Source of the DNA: Azospirillaceae bacterium
Lineage (GTDB): Bacteria > Pseudomonadota > Alphaproteobacteria > Azospirillales > Azospirillaceae
Assembly (NCBI GenBank): GCA_028281465.1
Contig: JANQJV010000426.1
Location: 1-32,157, forward strand
DNA length: 32,157 nt
Direction: 5' to 3'
The translations under genes were made by a program, and so were the position numbers. How positions within the stretch are numbered: the stretch's first letter is position 1; every line of letters starts with the position of its first letter. A model generated the notes under the pieces. The model saw nothing but the letters and a program-made list of their open reading frames with translations, was not told the origin of the DNA and did no database searches. Shown in pieces: positions 1-7,418 of this stretch.

Positions 1-143
1 TTCGGCGCTGAACGAGGAGCGCCGGCATCCTTGCCGGCTGGACCGCCGGCTTCCAGCCGGCCCGGACCACGCCCAGCAGCTGGCCGCCAAGATGGCGGCG
101 GTCCAGCCGGCAAGGATGCCGGCGCTCCTCGTTCAGCGCCGAA
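1..143. repeat. Large nested palindrome with 48-bp perfect arms (REPIN/MITE-like)
   Basis: Positions 1-48 are the exact reverse complement of 96-143, with a spacer of about 47 bp. The arms are modular. Smaller inverted repeats lie inside them: GGCGCT/AGCGCC at 4-9 and 18-23, GCCGGCTGGA/TCCAGCCGGC at 33-42 and 52-61, and GCCGGC/GCCGGC at 106-111 and 118-123. The spacer holds CCAGC-A-GCTGG at 73-83 and GCCGCC/GGCGGC at 83-88 and 94-99. The outer arm begins at the first base of the window, so the true boundary may lie further left. Such a structure could extrude as a cruciform or fold as a long RNA hairpin. A REP doublet (REPIN) or a miniature inverted-repeat element is the likeliest class. No target-site duplication can be judged because the left flank is missing. 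Confidence 0.85.
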
Positions 144-587
144 ACCGACCTGTCAATGCGGGCCATGGGTATGATTGCCCCGTCTCGGTGCTTTGGGCAG
201 AATACGCCGGCGGACGTGCAGAGATCAGTGAGCCTTTGGCCGTGAGCATCGACCGCGTCTTGTGGTCGGCGATCGCGTTCCGGTCCGTCTGATTGGTGGC
301 TGGGTCCTGCCGATCCCGTGATCTGGTGTTTTTCCGACATGGCGAGCTGAGCCGCCGTTGCCGTGCTCGATGTCAATCTCCTCCGCTGGCCTCCGATAGC
401 CGCTAGCGTGGGAGCGATGATGTCGTGCAGCGCAGGCACTATCAGATCGTCTGGCTGATTGCGCAGGGTGGGACGACAACCCAGGTTTTGCGGAGTACAG
501 CCTCCAATCCCTGCTGGAGTCGGGAGTTCGTTGTCCTCTGATTCCAAGAGCGGTCCTGCGACCGCCCCACGCTTTCGGATTGTCGCC
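144..587. other. Non-coding stretch between the palindrome and the transglutaminase gene
   Basis: About 440 bp without a convincing intact gene. The short open frames here (for example 92-292 + and 225-479 -) have no recognisable domain or ribosome-binding site. The only coding-like signal is a transposase fragment near 407-505. At 550-565 a 6-bp hairpin (GCGGTC/GACCGC, 4-nt loop) follows the stop of the transglutaminase gene on the minus strand and could be a weak terminator, although the trailing T-run is short. Confidence 0.5.
407..505 (+). pseudogene. Relic of an IS630-type transposase N-terminus
   Basis: The frame through 419-505 reads with RRHYQIVWLIAQG followed by GTTTQV. This resembles the start of the N-terminal helix-turn-helix of IS630-family transposases (typically a QRRYQIVWLLAQG-type segment, then a second helix). 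A stop lies just upstream at 404-406. After about 30 codons the frame loses resemblance, and a shift to another frame would be needed to continue the second helix. No catalytic DDE region follows, since the transglutaminase gene starts its coding region at 588 on the other strand. I therefore call it a truncated, frameshifted remnant. The family assignment is from memory of the motif only. Confidence 0.4.
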
Positions 588-1469
588 CTAGAGTGCGGTC
601 ACGTCGACCTGCACGTCGAGGGCCTGGAATGCGTCGGGGGCACCAAAAAACGTACCGGCGATCGGGACAGCCTGGGTCGGTTCCCGGGCCACAGCGACGC
701 GGATCAGGCTCTGGCCACCGACCAGGCCGTTGGTCGGATCGTATTCCACCCAGCCGGCCCCAGGTAGGTACACCTGCACCCAAGCATGGGTCGCCCCGGC
801 CGTGGCTGCCGACAGCACGCTCGGGTCGGCGTACGGATCATAGAGGTAGCCGGATACGAAACGGGCGGCAAAGCCCAGGCTGCGCGCTGCTTCCATGAAG
901 AACAGCGCATAGTCGCGGCATGACCCACGCCGGGTTGCCAAGGTTTCCCCAGGGGCCTGAGTGCCGGGTTCGTGTCGCACCACGTAGGCGAAGTCGTCCT
1001 TGATCGCCTGGTTCATGATGCTGAGCAGGGACTGGGTGTCGCAGGGCACGCCGGCGGCCGCGACGAAGCGCTTGGCCCATTGCTGCACCGCACCGTCGCT
1101 GTCGTCGTAGTGGCGTTCTGCTGTTCGGCCGAGGTCGGGAATCTGGTCGGCCGGATAGCTGAACGGATAGGTGGCGGCGAACTCGTCGATCGGGCAATCC
1201 GGGTGCTGATAGCCGTAGTGCTCGAGTGTGATCTCGCTCTCGATGACCAGCTCGCTGGTGGTCTGGTCCTGGAAGCGGGCCACGGCAATGGAGTTGGAAA
1301 AGACATCATGCATCCAGCGCACGTCGGCCGGCGGCGACAGGGTCAGCCGCGTGGCCAGCAGGCGGATATCGTGGCTGTCGCGCGGTCGGATCATGGCGCG
1401 GTGTTCCCCCAGGCGGACCGGCTGATTGTAGCGGTAGGTGGTGTTGTGTCGGATGCGCAGGGTCTGCAT
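588..1469 (-). CDS. Transglutaminase-like cysteine peptidase family protein
   Basis: The protein has 293 residues with two parts: a bacterial transglutaminase-like N-terminal beta domain (about 1-85, with TTYRYNQPVRLGEHR) and a transglutaminase core (about 145-250). The expected catalytic triad is visible: Cys184 in RRGSCRDYA, His228 in ATHAWVQVY and Asp244 in VEYDPTNG. Members of this widespread family are predicted to be cysteine proteases or amidases rather than cross-linking enzymes, and the substrate is unknown. I chose ATG at 1469 because the product then begins MQTLRIRH, as homologues do. A TTG at 1541 would add 24 low-complexity residues. It is divergent from the PAP2 gene at 1713. 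No signal peptide is seen, so it is probably cytoplasmic. Confidence 0.85.
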   Translation of the reverse strand: MQTLRIRHNTTYRYNQPVRLGEHRAMIRPRDSHDIRLLATRLTLSPPADVRWMHDVFSNSIAVARFQDQTTSELVIESEITLEHYGYQHPDCPIDEFAATYPFSYPADQIPDLGRTAERHYDDSDGAVQQWAKRFVAAAGVPCDTQSLLSIMNQAIKDDFAYVVRHEPGTQAPGETLATRRGSCRDYALFFMEAARSLGFAARFVSGYLYDPYADPSVLSAATAGATHAWVQVYLPGAGWVEYDPTNGLVGGQSLIRVAVAREPTQAVPIAGTFFGAPDAFQALDVQVDVTAL

Positions 1470-1712
1470 CGGCTGGCCTGTGTTGCAACGCTCAGAACCG
1501 CCCGGAAGCCGCGCCGCCGCGGCGATTGGGGTCTGGGACAATCATGGGGGCGCCCAGTTTATGCCGGCTTTGCTATCGGCGGCATGCCCCAATGGGGCTA
1601 TGCGCTGGCTTGGCACGGTCCGACAGCACGCCGCGGCAATAGGGGGCTGTTGCACATTGGAAGTAAACCACTAGAGTACCGCGGCGCGACCCCGCAAACA
1701 ACCCGGAGACCC

Positions 1713-2510
1713 ATGTCCCTTCCGATCCGGCCCCTGGAGAGGCACAGATCACGGCGCATTCGGCCGATCGGTCGAATCAAGGCATCCTGGCTTTGGCGCG
1801 GTGGCATCGTTCTTGGTCTCCTGCTCGTCATGTTCCCAGGGATCGATCAGACTGTCTCGGGCGTCTTCTTCAACCCGGATCACACGGATCCGATGAACAA
1901 TTTCCACTTCCGACGATCGCCCGTGCTCGAGGTGGCGCACGACACCGTACAGATTCTGGGATGGGTTGTTGGTCTGTCTGCGTTGGCCGCGTTGCTATAC
2001 ACCGGGGTGCGCTTGCGCCGTCTGCTCGGATTGCCGAGCCGGGCCTGGTTGTTCTTGGTCGTGGCCATGTTGCTCGGACCAGTCATCATGACCAATGCCG
2101 TCTTCAAAAATCTATGGGATCGGGCCCGTCCGCACCAGTTGGAAATGTTCGGCGGCTGGGCACAATACACGCCACCGTTGATGATGGCTGATCAGTGCGA
2201 CAGAAATTGTTCTTTCGTGTCGGGTGATGCGGCACTGATGTTCTATTTTCATTCATTTGCCTATTTGGTTGGCCAACGGCGCCGACGCGCCGTGTTCTAT
2301 GGCGGGCTTGTCCTTGGTGGTTTGGCGGGAGTGATGCGCATCATGATGGGGGCGCATTTTTTCAGCGACGTGGTGTTTGCCGGCATCCTGGTGGTCGGGA
2401 CGACAGCAGCCAGTCACGCGCTTGTCTTCGGGCCACGCGCCACCGTCCAATGGTGGCGAGAGACGGTTCTCGCGCCAGCGTCGGCGGCAGCGGCAATCCG
2501 CCACGGGTAA
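1713..2510 (+). CDS. PAP2-family membrane phosphatase, lipid A phosphatase-like
   Basis: The protein has 265 residues and several hydrophobic segments (about 29-45, 80-100, 110-128, 195-212, 220-240), consistent with an inner-membrane enzyme with a periplasmic active site. The phosphatase signature is present in order: K132-x6-R139-P140 (KNLWDRARP), SFVSGD at 167-172, and R209-x5-H215-x3-D219 (RIMMGAHFFSD). In the middle motif the usual SGH histidine is Asp172. The surrounding NCSFVSG text is typical of the LpxE/LpxF-like and related PAP2 proteins of alphaproteobacteria. The likely role is dephosphorylation of lipid A or another lipid phosphate; the substrate is inferred. ATG 1713 follows GGAG four bases upstream. 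The frame is open far upstream to 972, but that part is antisense to the transglutaminase gene. Confidence 0.82.
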   Translation: MSLPIRPLERHRSRRIRPIGRIKASWLWRGGIVLGLLLVMFPGIDQTVSGVFFNPDHTDPMNNFHFRRSPVLEVAHDTVQILGWVVGLSALAALLYTGVRLRRLLGLPSRAWLFLVVAMLLGPVIMTNAVFKNLWDRARPHQLEMFGGWAQYTPPLMMADQCDRNCSFVSGDAALMFYFHSFAYLVGQRRRRAVFYGGLVLGGLAGVMRIMMGAHFFSDVVFAGILVVGTTAASHALVFGPRATVQWWRETVLAPASAAAAIRHG

Positions 2511-2634
2511 CCGGGGCTTCACGTTATTTTGCTGTCCGTTGCGGAATGGCGTCGCATGAAACCCCGTGCGGATTGGCTGCGCCAGGGTAACCTAGGAGCA
2601 GTAAGATGCCTCGATGGCATGCCAGGAGGAACTG

Positions 2635-3270
2635 ATGCAGGCAAGGCTCCAGACTATCGGCATGGTCGCTCTCGGGTTGTTGGTTTGGGCGCTCTGTTGC
2701 GCCGGCCCGGCCACGGCTGCCGATCCTGTCGGCGAGATCATTCGCCAGCGCGGCAGCGTGTCAATCTCCCGCGATGGTCGGGCATTCCCCGCACAGGTCG
2801 GGAGTATGGTGCGCGAGGCCGATGTTGTGGTGACCGGTGACACCGGCCGGGTTCGAATCCGCTTCGTGGACGGCACCGTGTTCACGCTCGGCCAACGCAG
2901 CGCCTTTCGCGTTGCCGAATACGGGTTCGACGCCGACGCGGGTGACCGAGACGTGCGCCTGACCGCACTCAACGGCATTTTCGGCGCTACGGTCGCAGCG
3001 GTTGCCGGTACGCCCAGTTTCGATATCGAGCTAATGAGTTCGGTCGCATCGGTGCGGTCGACCAGCCTGATGTTCGACGTGACCTCGATGCGGTGTGAGA
3101 TTTTCGTCGAAGAGGGTCGTGTCATCGTTGCGCACAAAGCTGGTGCTTATGAAAGCATTGAGCTGGTCGATGGCGAAGGCACGGATGTCATGCCCGATAC
3201 ACCGCCGACACCGGCAAAAATGTGGGGCACCGCACGGGTCGATGCCTTCCGAACCCGATTGGCCATGTAG
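2635..3270 (+). CDS. Exported FecR-domain protein
   Basis: The protein has 211 residues. It starts with a Sec-type signal peptide (MQARLQ, a hydrophobic stretch, cleavage likely after ATAA near residue 29), followed by a FecR-type beta domain: GEIIRQRGSVSISRDG, then GDTGRVRIRFVDGTVFTLG and GIFGATVAAVAGTP. It is not a full-length anti-sigma FecR, because there is no cytoplasmic sigma-binding N-terminus. Stand-alone periplasmic FecR proteins are often encoded next to CHASE2-domain sensors, as here, and may act as ligand or partner of the CHASE2 domain. I chose ATG 2635 because AGGAGG at 2624-2629 lies five bases upstream; an ATG at 2614 lacks this spacing. The CHASE2 unit begins 10 bp after its stop, indicating one operon. 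Confidence 0.85.
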   Translation: MQARLQTIGMVALGLLVWALCCAGPATAADPVGEIIRQRGSVSISRDGRAFPAQVGSMVREADVVVTGDTGRVRIRFVDGTVFTLGQRSAFRVAEYGFDADAGDRDVRLTALNGIFGATVAAVAGTPSFDIELMSSVASVRSTSLMFDVTSMRCEIFVEEGRVIVAHKAGAYESIELVDGEGTDVMPDTPPTPAKMWGTARVDAFRTRLAM

Positions 3271-3280
3271 GGAGAAGATC

Positions 3281-3325
3281 ATGGCGGTTCGCGGCGAAGG
3301 CGCCGCCGGCGTGGCGGCGGTATGA
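3281..3325 (+). CDS. 14-codon leader ORF overlapping the CHASE2 gene start
   Basis: ATG at 3281 has a strong Shine-Dalgarno (GGGAG at 3270-3274, six bases upstream) and reads MAVRGEGAAGVAAV before TGA at 3323-3325. The last codons overlap the ATG of the large sensor gene at 3322 as ATGA. The sensor's own ATG has no good ribosome-binding site, and its frame has no alternative start back to the FecR stop. Translational coupling through this mini-ORF is the simplest reading. A single-base sequencing error that would fuse the 14 residues to the sensor is the alternative. Confidence 0.5.
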   Translation: MAVRGEGAAGVAAV

Positions 3326-6300
3326 TCGGTCGGTTTTGGTTCTTCGGCCTCACATTGCTGATCGTCGCCACCGTCGTTGTGCTGTACCGGTCAACGCGCA
3401 GCGTTCCGCTCATGCGGAATATCGAGGCGCTGACTCTTGACTTCCGGTTCCAACTTCGCGGCGTTCGGCTGGCTGGCGTGGAAACGGCCATCATCCTCAT
3501 CGATGACGCGACCCTGGCCGCACTCGGTCGTTGGCCGGTGTCGCGCCGCCATTTCGCCCGGTTGGTCGATCGGCTGGCAGCCGCTGAGGCCCGCGTTATC
3601 GCCTTCGATCTTCTGTTCAGTGAGGCCGAGCCACCCTATGCCCGGCCGGTGATGGATGCCCTGACCGCCGCTCGTCCGATCCTGCCAGCGGACTCGCCGG
3701 AGGCGGCGGATATCGACCACCTGCTAAGCCAAAGCACACCCGATCGGTTGTTTGCCGACGCGTTGAGGCGAGCGGGAAACGTCCTCATCCCTTATGCCTT
3801 TACCTATGGACAAAACGGACCGGAGGCCGTACCACCCGCAGCACCGGATTTCATTTTGGATACGGCGATCCAGGTTTACCGCGAGCCGGACTGGGGTGCA
3901 CCCCTGTTTCCAGTGACACCGACCGGGCTTCTGCCGCCCTTGTCGGAGCTCGGCCAGGCCGCGGCGAGCGGTGCCTACGTCAACGTGGTATTCGATACTG
4001 ATGGGGCGTTGAGATTCGACTATGCCGTGCTGCCCTATGACTGGGATTATATGCCGTCTTTTGCGATCGAGGTGATGCGTCTCTATCTAGGCGTGCCGCG
4101 CGATCAGGTACTCGTCGAGTTCGGTCGCGGTGTGCATATCGGTCCCTTGTTTCTGCCGACCAACCGGTTCATGGGACATGTGGTCAACTACCATGGCCCG
4201 GCTGCCACTTTTCCGACCTACAGCTTCATTGACGTGCTGGAAGGCCGCGTGCCGCCCACACTGTTCCGCGACCGCATCGTGCTGATCGGTGCCACGCCGC
4301 TCGGTATCGAGGACGTCTTCCAATCACCGTTCACCAATTTGCTACCGGGGGTTGAGCGCTTCGCCACGCTGATCGATACCATGCTGCACGGCGATCACTT
4401 GATCCGCGATGATCGCACCACGCTGCTCGACTTGGTGATGATCGCGCTGTGTGGCTTGGCGGCCGGGTTGGTGCTGTATTCCATTCCGCACATGTGGATG
4501 ATCCCGGCCGGCGCGGGGCTGTTGGTCTTGTGGAGTCTTGGCAATCATCTGGCCTTCGCTGAGCTTGGGCTCTGGCTCAACTACGTCTATCCGACCCTGA
4601 GCGCCATTCTCGCCATGACCTCCGTGTTTGGCATCCGGGTGGCCAGTGCCGAGGTGCAGCGTCGGCGGGCCCAGCGGGCCTTGCGGGCCAGCGAGGAGCG
4701 CTATGCCCTTGCGGCGCGCGGGGCTAACGATGGGTTGTGGGATTGGGATCTCGATCAGCAGTGTGTCTACTACTCTCCGCGCTGGTTGGCCATGGTCGGT
4801 GAAGCCGATGGACGTAGCCATGACGCTCCGTCATATTGGTTCGATCGTGTACATCCATTCGATCTGCCATTGTTGCATGCCGCCATCGATGCCCATCTGG
4901 TCGGGTCGTCGGCGCACTTGGAGGCGGAGTACCGCATCCGCCACACCGACGGGGCAGAGCGATGGATGTTGGCACGCGGCCTCGCAGTGCGCGACCAAAC
5001 GGGACGGCCCGTACGCATGGCCGGCTCGCAGACCGACGTGACCGAGCGCCGGCGCACCGAAGAGAAGCTGCTGCGCGATGCGGTTCAGGACGGCTTGACC
5101 GGGCTGGCCAACCGGGCCCTGTTTTTGGATCGTGTCAACCAGGCCATCGCACGGCACGCCATGGAGCCGGACTGGCGCTTTGCCATTTTTCGTATCAATT
5201 TGGACGGGTTCCGTCAGATCAGCGATACCTTGGGCCAAGCGGTGGCAGATCGGTTGCTAATCGCGGTCGCCCGGCGTCTGGAACAGCTCATCGACCGGCG
5301 CACCGACGGGCTAGCGCGCCTTGGTGGCGACGATTTGGCGGCGCTCGTGGAAGGATTCCAAGTCGGAACCGACCTGGAATCCCTGGCGCATCGATTTCAG
5401 GAGGCCATCGCGGTGCCGATCGGGATCGACGATCGCACGGTGCAGATCACCGCCACGGTCGGGATCGTTCGGCACGACCATGCCGGCGGCAACGCCAATG
5501 ACGCATTGCGCAACGCTGATCTGACCGTGACACGGACACGCCGCGATGGCCCGGGTCTGGCGGCGACGTTCGATCCAAGCTTCGATGCCGAAGCGGCCAA
5601 GCGGTTCGATTTGGAGGTTGCGCTGCGCGAGGCGATTGAGGCCGGCGACCAATTGGAGCTGTTTTATCAGCCGATCGTCACCCTGCCGGCTCGCCGGCTG
5701 GCCGGTTTCGAGGCACTGATGCGCTGGCGTCATCCCAGCCGCGGATTGATCTCTCCGGGAGATTTCATTCCGATTGCCGAGGAAACCGGACTGATTGTGC
5801 CGATGGGCAACTGGGCGATCAAGCGGGCGTGCCGGCAGATCGTGGAATGGCGCCGGCTGGCAGCCCAGCCGTTCACCATTGCGGTGAACGTTTCCGGGCG
5901 GCAGTTCAGCGATGCCGACCTGGCACGGCGGGTGCACCGCGAACTCGCGCGCAGCGGGGCGCCGGCCGACCACCTAAAACTGGAAGTCACCGAGAGCATG
6001 ATGCTCAACAATCCGGAGCAGGTGATCGAGGTGCTGCGCCAGATCGTAGCCCAGGACGTTAACCTGTCGATCGACGATTTCGGCACGGGCTATTCATCGC
6101 TGTCCTATCTACACCGTCTGCCGTTCCACACGCTCAAGATCGACCGCTCCTTCGTCATGCAGATGGGTGATACGCTGGAAAGCTTGGAAATTGTGCGCGT
6201 GGTCGTGTCCTTGGCCCGCAGCCTGGGGCGCGATACGGTGGCGGAGGGGGTTGAGACAGAAGAGCAGATGTGCCGGCTGGTGGCGCTTGGTGTCACGCAC

Positions 6301-6360
6301 GGTCAAGGATATCTGTTCGCCAAACCCTTGCCCGCGCTGGAGGCGGCTCGTTTCCTGTAA
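3322..6360 (+). CDS. CHASE2-PAS-GGDEF-EAL c-di-GMP signalling protein
   Basis: The protein has 1012 residues. An N-terminal membrane helix (about 5-22) leads into a periplasmic CHASE2 domain (about 25-340; IILIDDATLAALGRWP, RVIAFDLLFSE). Two to three membrane segments follow at about 370-440, then a PAS domain (about 455-580), GGDEF (about 585-745) and EAL (about 760-1005). The GGDEF site is degraded: GGDDL at 668-672, ISDTLG instead of IND, and GQAVAD instead of GHxxGD. Cyclase activity is therefore unlikely. The EAL domain keeps E797-A-L, NVSGRQF, EVTES, DDFGTGYSS, KIDRSF, EGVE and QGY, so it should be a c-di-GMP phosphodiesterase. The degenerate GGDEF may bind GTP as an allosteric input. 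The gene is downstream of the FecR protein and coupled to a leader ORF, and it ends 14 bp from the convergent hypE. Confidence 0.92.
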   Translation: MIGRFWFFGLTLLIVATVVVLYRSTRSVPLMRNIEALTLDFRFQLRGVRLAGVETAIILIDDATLAALGRWPVSRRHFARLVDRLAAAEARVIAFDLLFSEAEPPYARPVMDALTAARPILPADSPEAADIDHLLSQSTPDRLFADALRRAGNVLIPYAFTYGQNGPEAVPPAAPDFILDTAIQVYREPDWGAPLFPVTPTGLLPPLSELGQAAASGAYVNVVFDTDGALRFDYAVLPYDWDYMPSFAIEVMRLYLGVPRDQVLVEFGRGVHIGPLFLPTNRFMGHVVNYHGPAATFPTYSFIDVLEGRVPPTLFRDRIVLIGATPLGIEDVFQSPFTNLLPGVERFATLIDTMLHGDHLIRDDRTTLLDLVMIALCGLAAGLVLYSIPHMWMIPAGAGLLVLWSLGNHLAFAELGLWLNYVYPTLSAILAMTSVFGIRVASAEVQRRRAQRALRASEERYALAARGANDGLWDWDLDQQCVYYSPRWLAMVGEADGRSHDAPSYWFDRVHPFDLPLLHAAIDAHLVGSSAHLEAEYRIRHTDGAERWMLARGLAVRDQTGRPVRMAGSQTDVTERRRTEEKLLRDAVQDGLTGLANRALFLDRVNQAIARHAMEPDWRFAIFRINLDGFRQISDTLGQAVADRLLIAVARRLEQLIDRRTDGLARLGGDDLAALVEGFQVGTDLESLAHRFQEAIAVPIGIDDRTVQITATVGIVRHDHAGGNANDALRNADLTVTRTRRDGPGLAATFDPSFDAEAAKRFDLEVALREAIEAGDQLELFYQPIVTLPARRLAGFEALMRWRHPSRGLISPGDFIPIAEETGLIVPMGNWAIKRACRQIVEWRRLAAQPFTIAVNVSGRQFSDADLARRVHRELARSGAPADHLKLEVTESMMLNNPEQVIEVLRQIVAQDVNLSIDDFGTGYSSLSYLHRLPFHTLKIDRSFVMQMGDTLESLEIVRVVVSLARSLGRDTVAEGVETEEQMCRLVALGVTHGQGYLFAKPLPALEAARFL

Positions 6361-6374
6361 CCTCCGCCGGGTGA

Positions 6375-7418
6375 TCAGCAAATCCGTGGTAGTTGTTCGC
6401 CGGCGATCCAATCGACGATGCGGGTGCCACCAAAGCGAGTTTCCAATTCGACGAAGCACTCCGGGTCTTCGACCACCGTACCAATGATGGCCGCCTCGGC
6501 GCCGTGCGGATCGGTGCGCATGGCGCCGAGCAGGCGGTCGGCGTCGGCGGCCGCGCACATGGCGACCAGCTTACCTTCATTGGCGATGTGCAACACATCC
6601 AGCCCCAGGAGTTCGCAGGCGCCTAGCACCGCCGGGCGAACCGGCAGGCTTACTTCGGTGAGCCGCATGCCGACGCGGCTCGCCTGTGCGATCTCATTCA
6701 ACACCGCCGACAAGCCACCGCGCGTCGGGTCGCGCAGGCAATGCACGTCGGGCACGGCCGCGACCATGCGTGCGACCAGGCCGTGCAAGGCGGCGGTGTC
6801 GGAGACGATGTCGGTTTCGAAGCTAAGCCCGGACCGTTTCGAGAGGATGGCGACACCATGGTCGCCGATCGGACCGCTGACCAAGATAGCATCACCGGGG
6901 CGGGCACGGGTTGCCGAGGGCGCAATGCCGTCGTCGACGACACCGAGGCCGGTGGTGTTGATGAAGACGCCGTCGCCTTTGCCTTTCTCCACCACCTTTG
7001 TGTCACCGGTGACGATTCCGACCTTGGCCGCCGCAGCCGCCCGGGCCATGGTGCGCACGATGCGCTCCAGGTCGGGTAACGGAAAGCCTTCCTCGATGAT
7101 GAAGCCGGCAGTGAGATAGAGTGGCCGGGCGCCGGCCATCGCCACGTCGTTGACCGTGCCATGCACGGCCAAGTCGCCGATGTTGCCGCCGGGAAAGAAT
7201 AGCGGCGACACGACGTAGCTATCGGTCGACACCACAAGGCGGCCGGGTGGCAGCGCCAGCACGGCTTGGTCTTCCTGGCCGGTCAGCACCGGGTTGGCGA
7301 AGGCTGGCACGAACAGCCGCTCGATCAGCTCGGCCATCAGCCGGCCACCGCTACCGTGCGCCATTTCCACGACGCCGGAGGTGAACACCTGGTTCCGACT
7401 TGTCGCCGTGGCGCTCAT
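6375..7418 (-). CDS. hypE: HypE, carbamoyl dehydratase of NiFe hydrogenase maturation
   Basis: The protein has 347 residues and belongs to the PurM-like ATP-dependent family. HypE accepts a carbamoyl group from HypF on its C-terminal cysteine and dehydrates it to thiocyanate, the source of the iron cyanide ligands. The sequence ends in the family's hallmark PRIC, so the acceptor Cys347 is the last residue. Other family text includes EMAHGSGGRLM near the N-terminus, VTGDTKVVEKGKGDG and DPTRGGLS. ATG 7418 gives the usual start and overlaps the hypD stop as ATGA (7415-7418). An upstream open frame to 7706 is antisense or out of frame to hypD and is ignored. It is the last gene of the operon and is convergent with the EAL protein. 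Confidence 0.96.
   Translation of the reverse strand: MSATATSRNQVFTSGVVEMAHGSGGRLMAELIERLFVPAFANPVLTGQEDQAVLALPPGRLVVSTDSYVVSPLFFPGGNIGDLAVHGTVNDVAMAGARPLYLTAGFIIEEGFPLPDLERIVRTMARAAAAAKVGIVTGDTKVVEKGKGDGVFINTTGLGVVDDGIAPSATRARPGDAILVSGPIGDHGVAILSKRSGLSFETDIVSDTAALHGLVARMVAAVPDVHCLRDPTRGGLSAVLNEIAQASRVGMRLTEVSLPVRPAVLGACELLGLDVLHIANEGKLVAMCAAADADRLLGAMRTDPHGAEAAIIGTVVEDPECFVELETRFGGTRIVDWIAGEQLPRIC

Noticed and set aside
1602-1640. TGGCACG element upstream of the PAP2 gene, considered as sigma54 promoter
   Set aside because: No TTGC box follows at the required spacing.
972-1712. Long plus-strand extension upstream of the PAP2 gene
   Set aside because: It is antisense to the transglutaminase gene, which has an intact catalytic triad. 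PAP2 similarity starts only near 1713, which has its own ribosome-binding site.
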